Positions 6,438-6,769 of a stretch of 6,769 nucleotides of DNA are shown here, piece by piece (the first letter of the stretch is position 1; every line of letters begins with the position of its first letter). The notes below the pieces were generated by a model. The model saw only the letters and a list, made by a program, of their open reading frames with translations, was not told the origin of the DNA and did no database searches. Both the position numbers and the translations under genes were made by a program. Source of the stretch: Bacteroidia bacterium (GTDB lineage: Bacteria > Bacteroidota > Bacteroidia > NS11-12g > UBA955); NCBI GenBank assembly GCA_023254645.1, contig JALRLA010000116.1:1-6769 (forward strand), in the 5' to 3' direction.

Positions 6438-6445
6438 TATCTTTG
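6438..6445 (+). promoter_or_regulatory. Bacteroidota -7 promoter element TATCTTTG for purK
   Basis: TATCTTTG is an exact match to the Bacteroidota consensus TAnnTTTG and ends 4 nt before the purK ATG. Transcription would be expected to begin at or very near the start codon, giving a leaderless or nearly leaderless mRNA. No TTG -33 element is visible at the usual distance upstream (about 6412-6420). The call rests on exact consensus, position and the mirrored copy on the other strand. Confidence 0.65.
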
Positions 6446-6449
6446 TGGC

Positions 6450-6769
6450 ATGTCGGAGGGAAGCGAACAAGCAAGCAATCAGCCATTGATTGGCATCATT
6501 GGTGGGGGTCAATTGGGCATGATGATGCTCGAAGCAGCCAAGGGTTGCGCCACCCGAATGAACAAAGATTCTGAGGCCTTGCCTCCAGCCCGCTACCGCG
6601 TGCTGGAAGCCAGCCGTGATTGTCCAGCCGCCTATTTGGCCGATGAGTTGATCGTCGGTTCACTTAAGGATGATGCGGCCATTCGCCGATTGGCCGACGG
6701 CTGTTCGGCCCTGACCTGGGAGATCGAACACGTCAACGTACAAACGCTGATGGATTTGGAAGCTCGGGG
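6450..6769 (+). CDS. purK: N5-carboxyaminoimidazole ribonucleotide synthase PurK, 3'-truncated by the window edge
   Basis: PurK is the ATP-grasp enzyme that converts AIR, bicarbonate and ATP to N5-CAIR in de novo purine synthesis, in the cytosol. Only the first 106 codons are visible. After a polar 12-residue leader (MSEGSEQASNQP) comes the nucleotide-binding start of the PreATP-grasp domain, LIGIIGGGQLGMMMLEAA (13-30). CPAAYLADELIVGSLKDD (56-73) and LTWEIEHVN (86-94) follow; the EIEHVN form is one I associate with Bacteroidota PurK. Between the first helix and second strand (about 31-55) the chain seems longer than usual, and the common VLDP is VLEA. The usual GQLGRM is GQLGMM. The only plausible start is the ATG at 6450, 4 nt after a perfect TATCTTTG. 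The gene diverges from the CNNM operon. Whether purE follows cannot be seen. Confidence 0.92.
   Translation, partial: MSEGSEQASNQPLIGIIGGGQLGMMMLEAAKGCATRMNKDSEALPPARYRVLEASRDCPAAYLADELIVGSLKDDAAIRRLADGCSALTWEIEHVNVQTLMDLEAR

Larger units (their letters stand above)
6415..6445. repeat. Perfect 11-bp inverted repeat in the CNNM operon/purK divergent gap
   Basis: CAAAGATAGCA (6415-6425) and TGCTATCTTTG (6435-6445) are exact reverse complements separated by 9 nt (aaaagcaca). Each arm contains one of the divergent -7 elements, but the match extends beyond the shared octamer by three inner bases. The dyad could simply be mirrored promoters, an operator for a dimeric regulator, or both. It is not a terminator: it lies between gene starts and lacks a T-tract. 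Confidence 0.8.

Overview
The window looks like chromosomal DNA from a Bacteroidota bacterium. The clues are a BamA-type outer-membrane assembly protein, several secreted beta-rich proteins and a DUF4197 lipoprotein, no convincing Shine-Dalgarno sites, and copies of the Bacteroidota -7 promoter element TAnnTTTG next to start codons. Base composition is near even by eye. I see no mobile element, CRISPR array, tRNA, rRNA or defence island. The gene content is housekeeping plus envelope.

Layout, left to right. (1) The 3' part of bamA runs off the left edge (+) and is followed after 1 nt by a SAM-dependent methyltransferase gene (+). (2) A DNA-alkylation repair glycosylase of the AlkD family (-) overlaps the methyltransferase tail-to-tail by 28 bp. 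(3) A DUF4197 lipoprotein gene (+) diverges from alkD across only 20 bp. (4) A leftward operon of three genes follows: a CNNM/CBS/CorC membrane protein, then two secreted, probably beta-barrel proteins that I do not recognise. These junctions are a 17-bp overlap and a 1-bp gap. The last operon gene meets the DUF4197 gene tail-to-tail inside a shared TTAA. (5) Across a 42-bp divergent gap, purK (+) starts and runs off the right edge.

Only about 64 bases lie outside coding sequence. Both divergent gaps carry inverted repeats made largely of -7 elements, and in three genes a perfect TAnnTTTG ends only 4 to 7 nt before the ATG. That suggests leaderless or nearly leaderless mRNAs and divergent promoters that exclude each other. 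These promoter arrangements, and the uncharacterised pair of envelope proteins coupled to a CNNM transporter-like protein, are the parts most worth a second look. I did not find a clear new multi-gene system.
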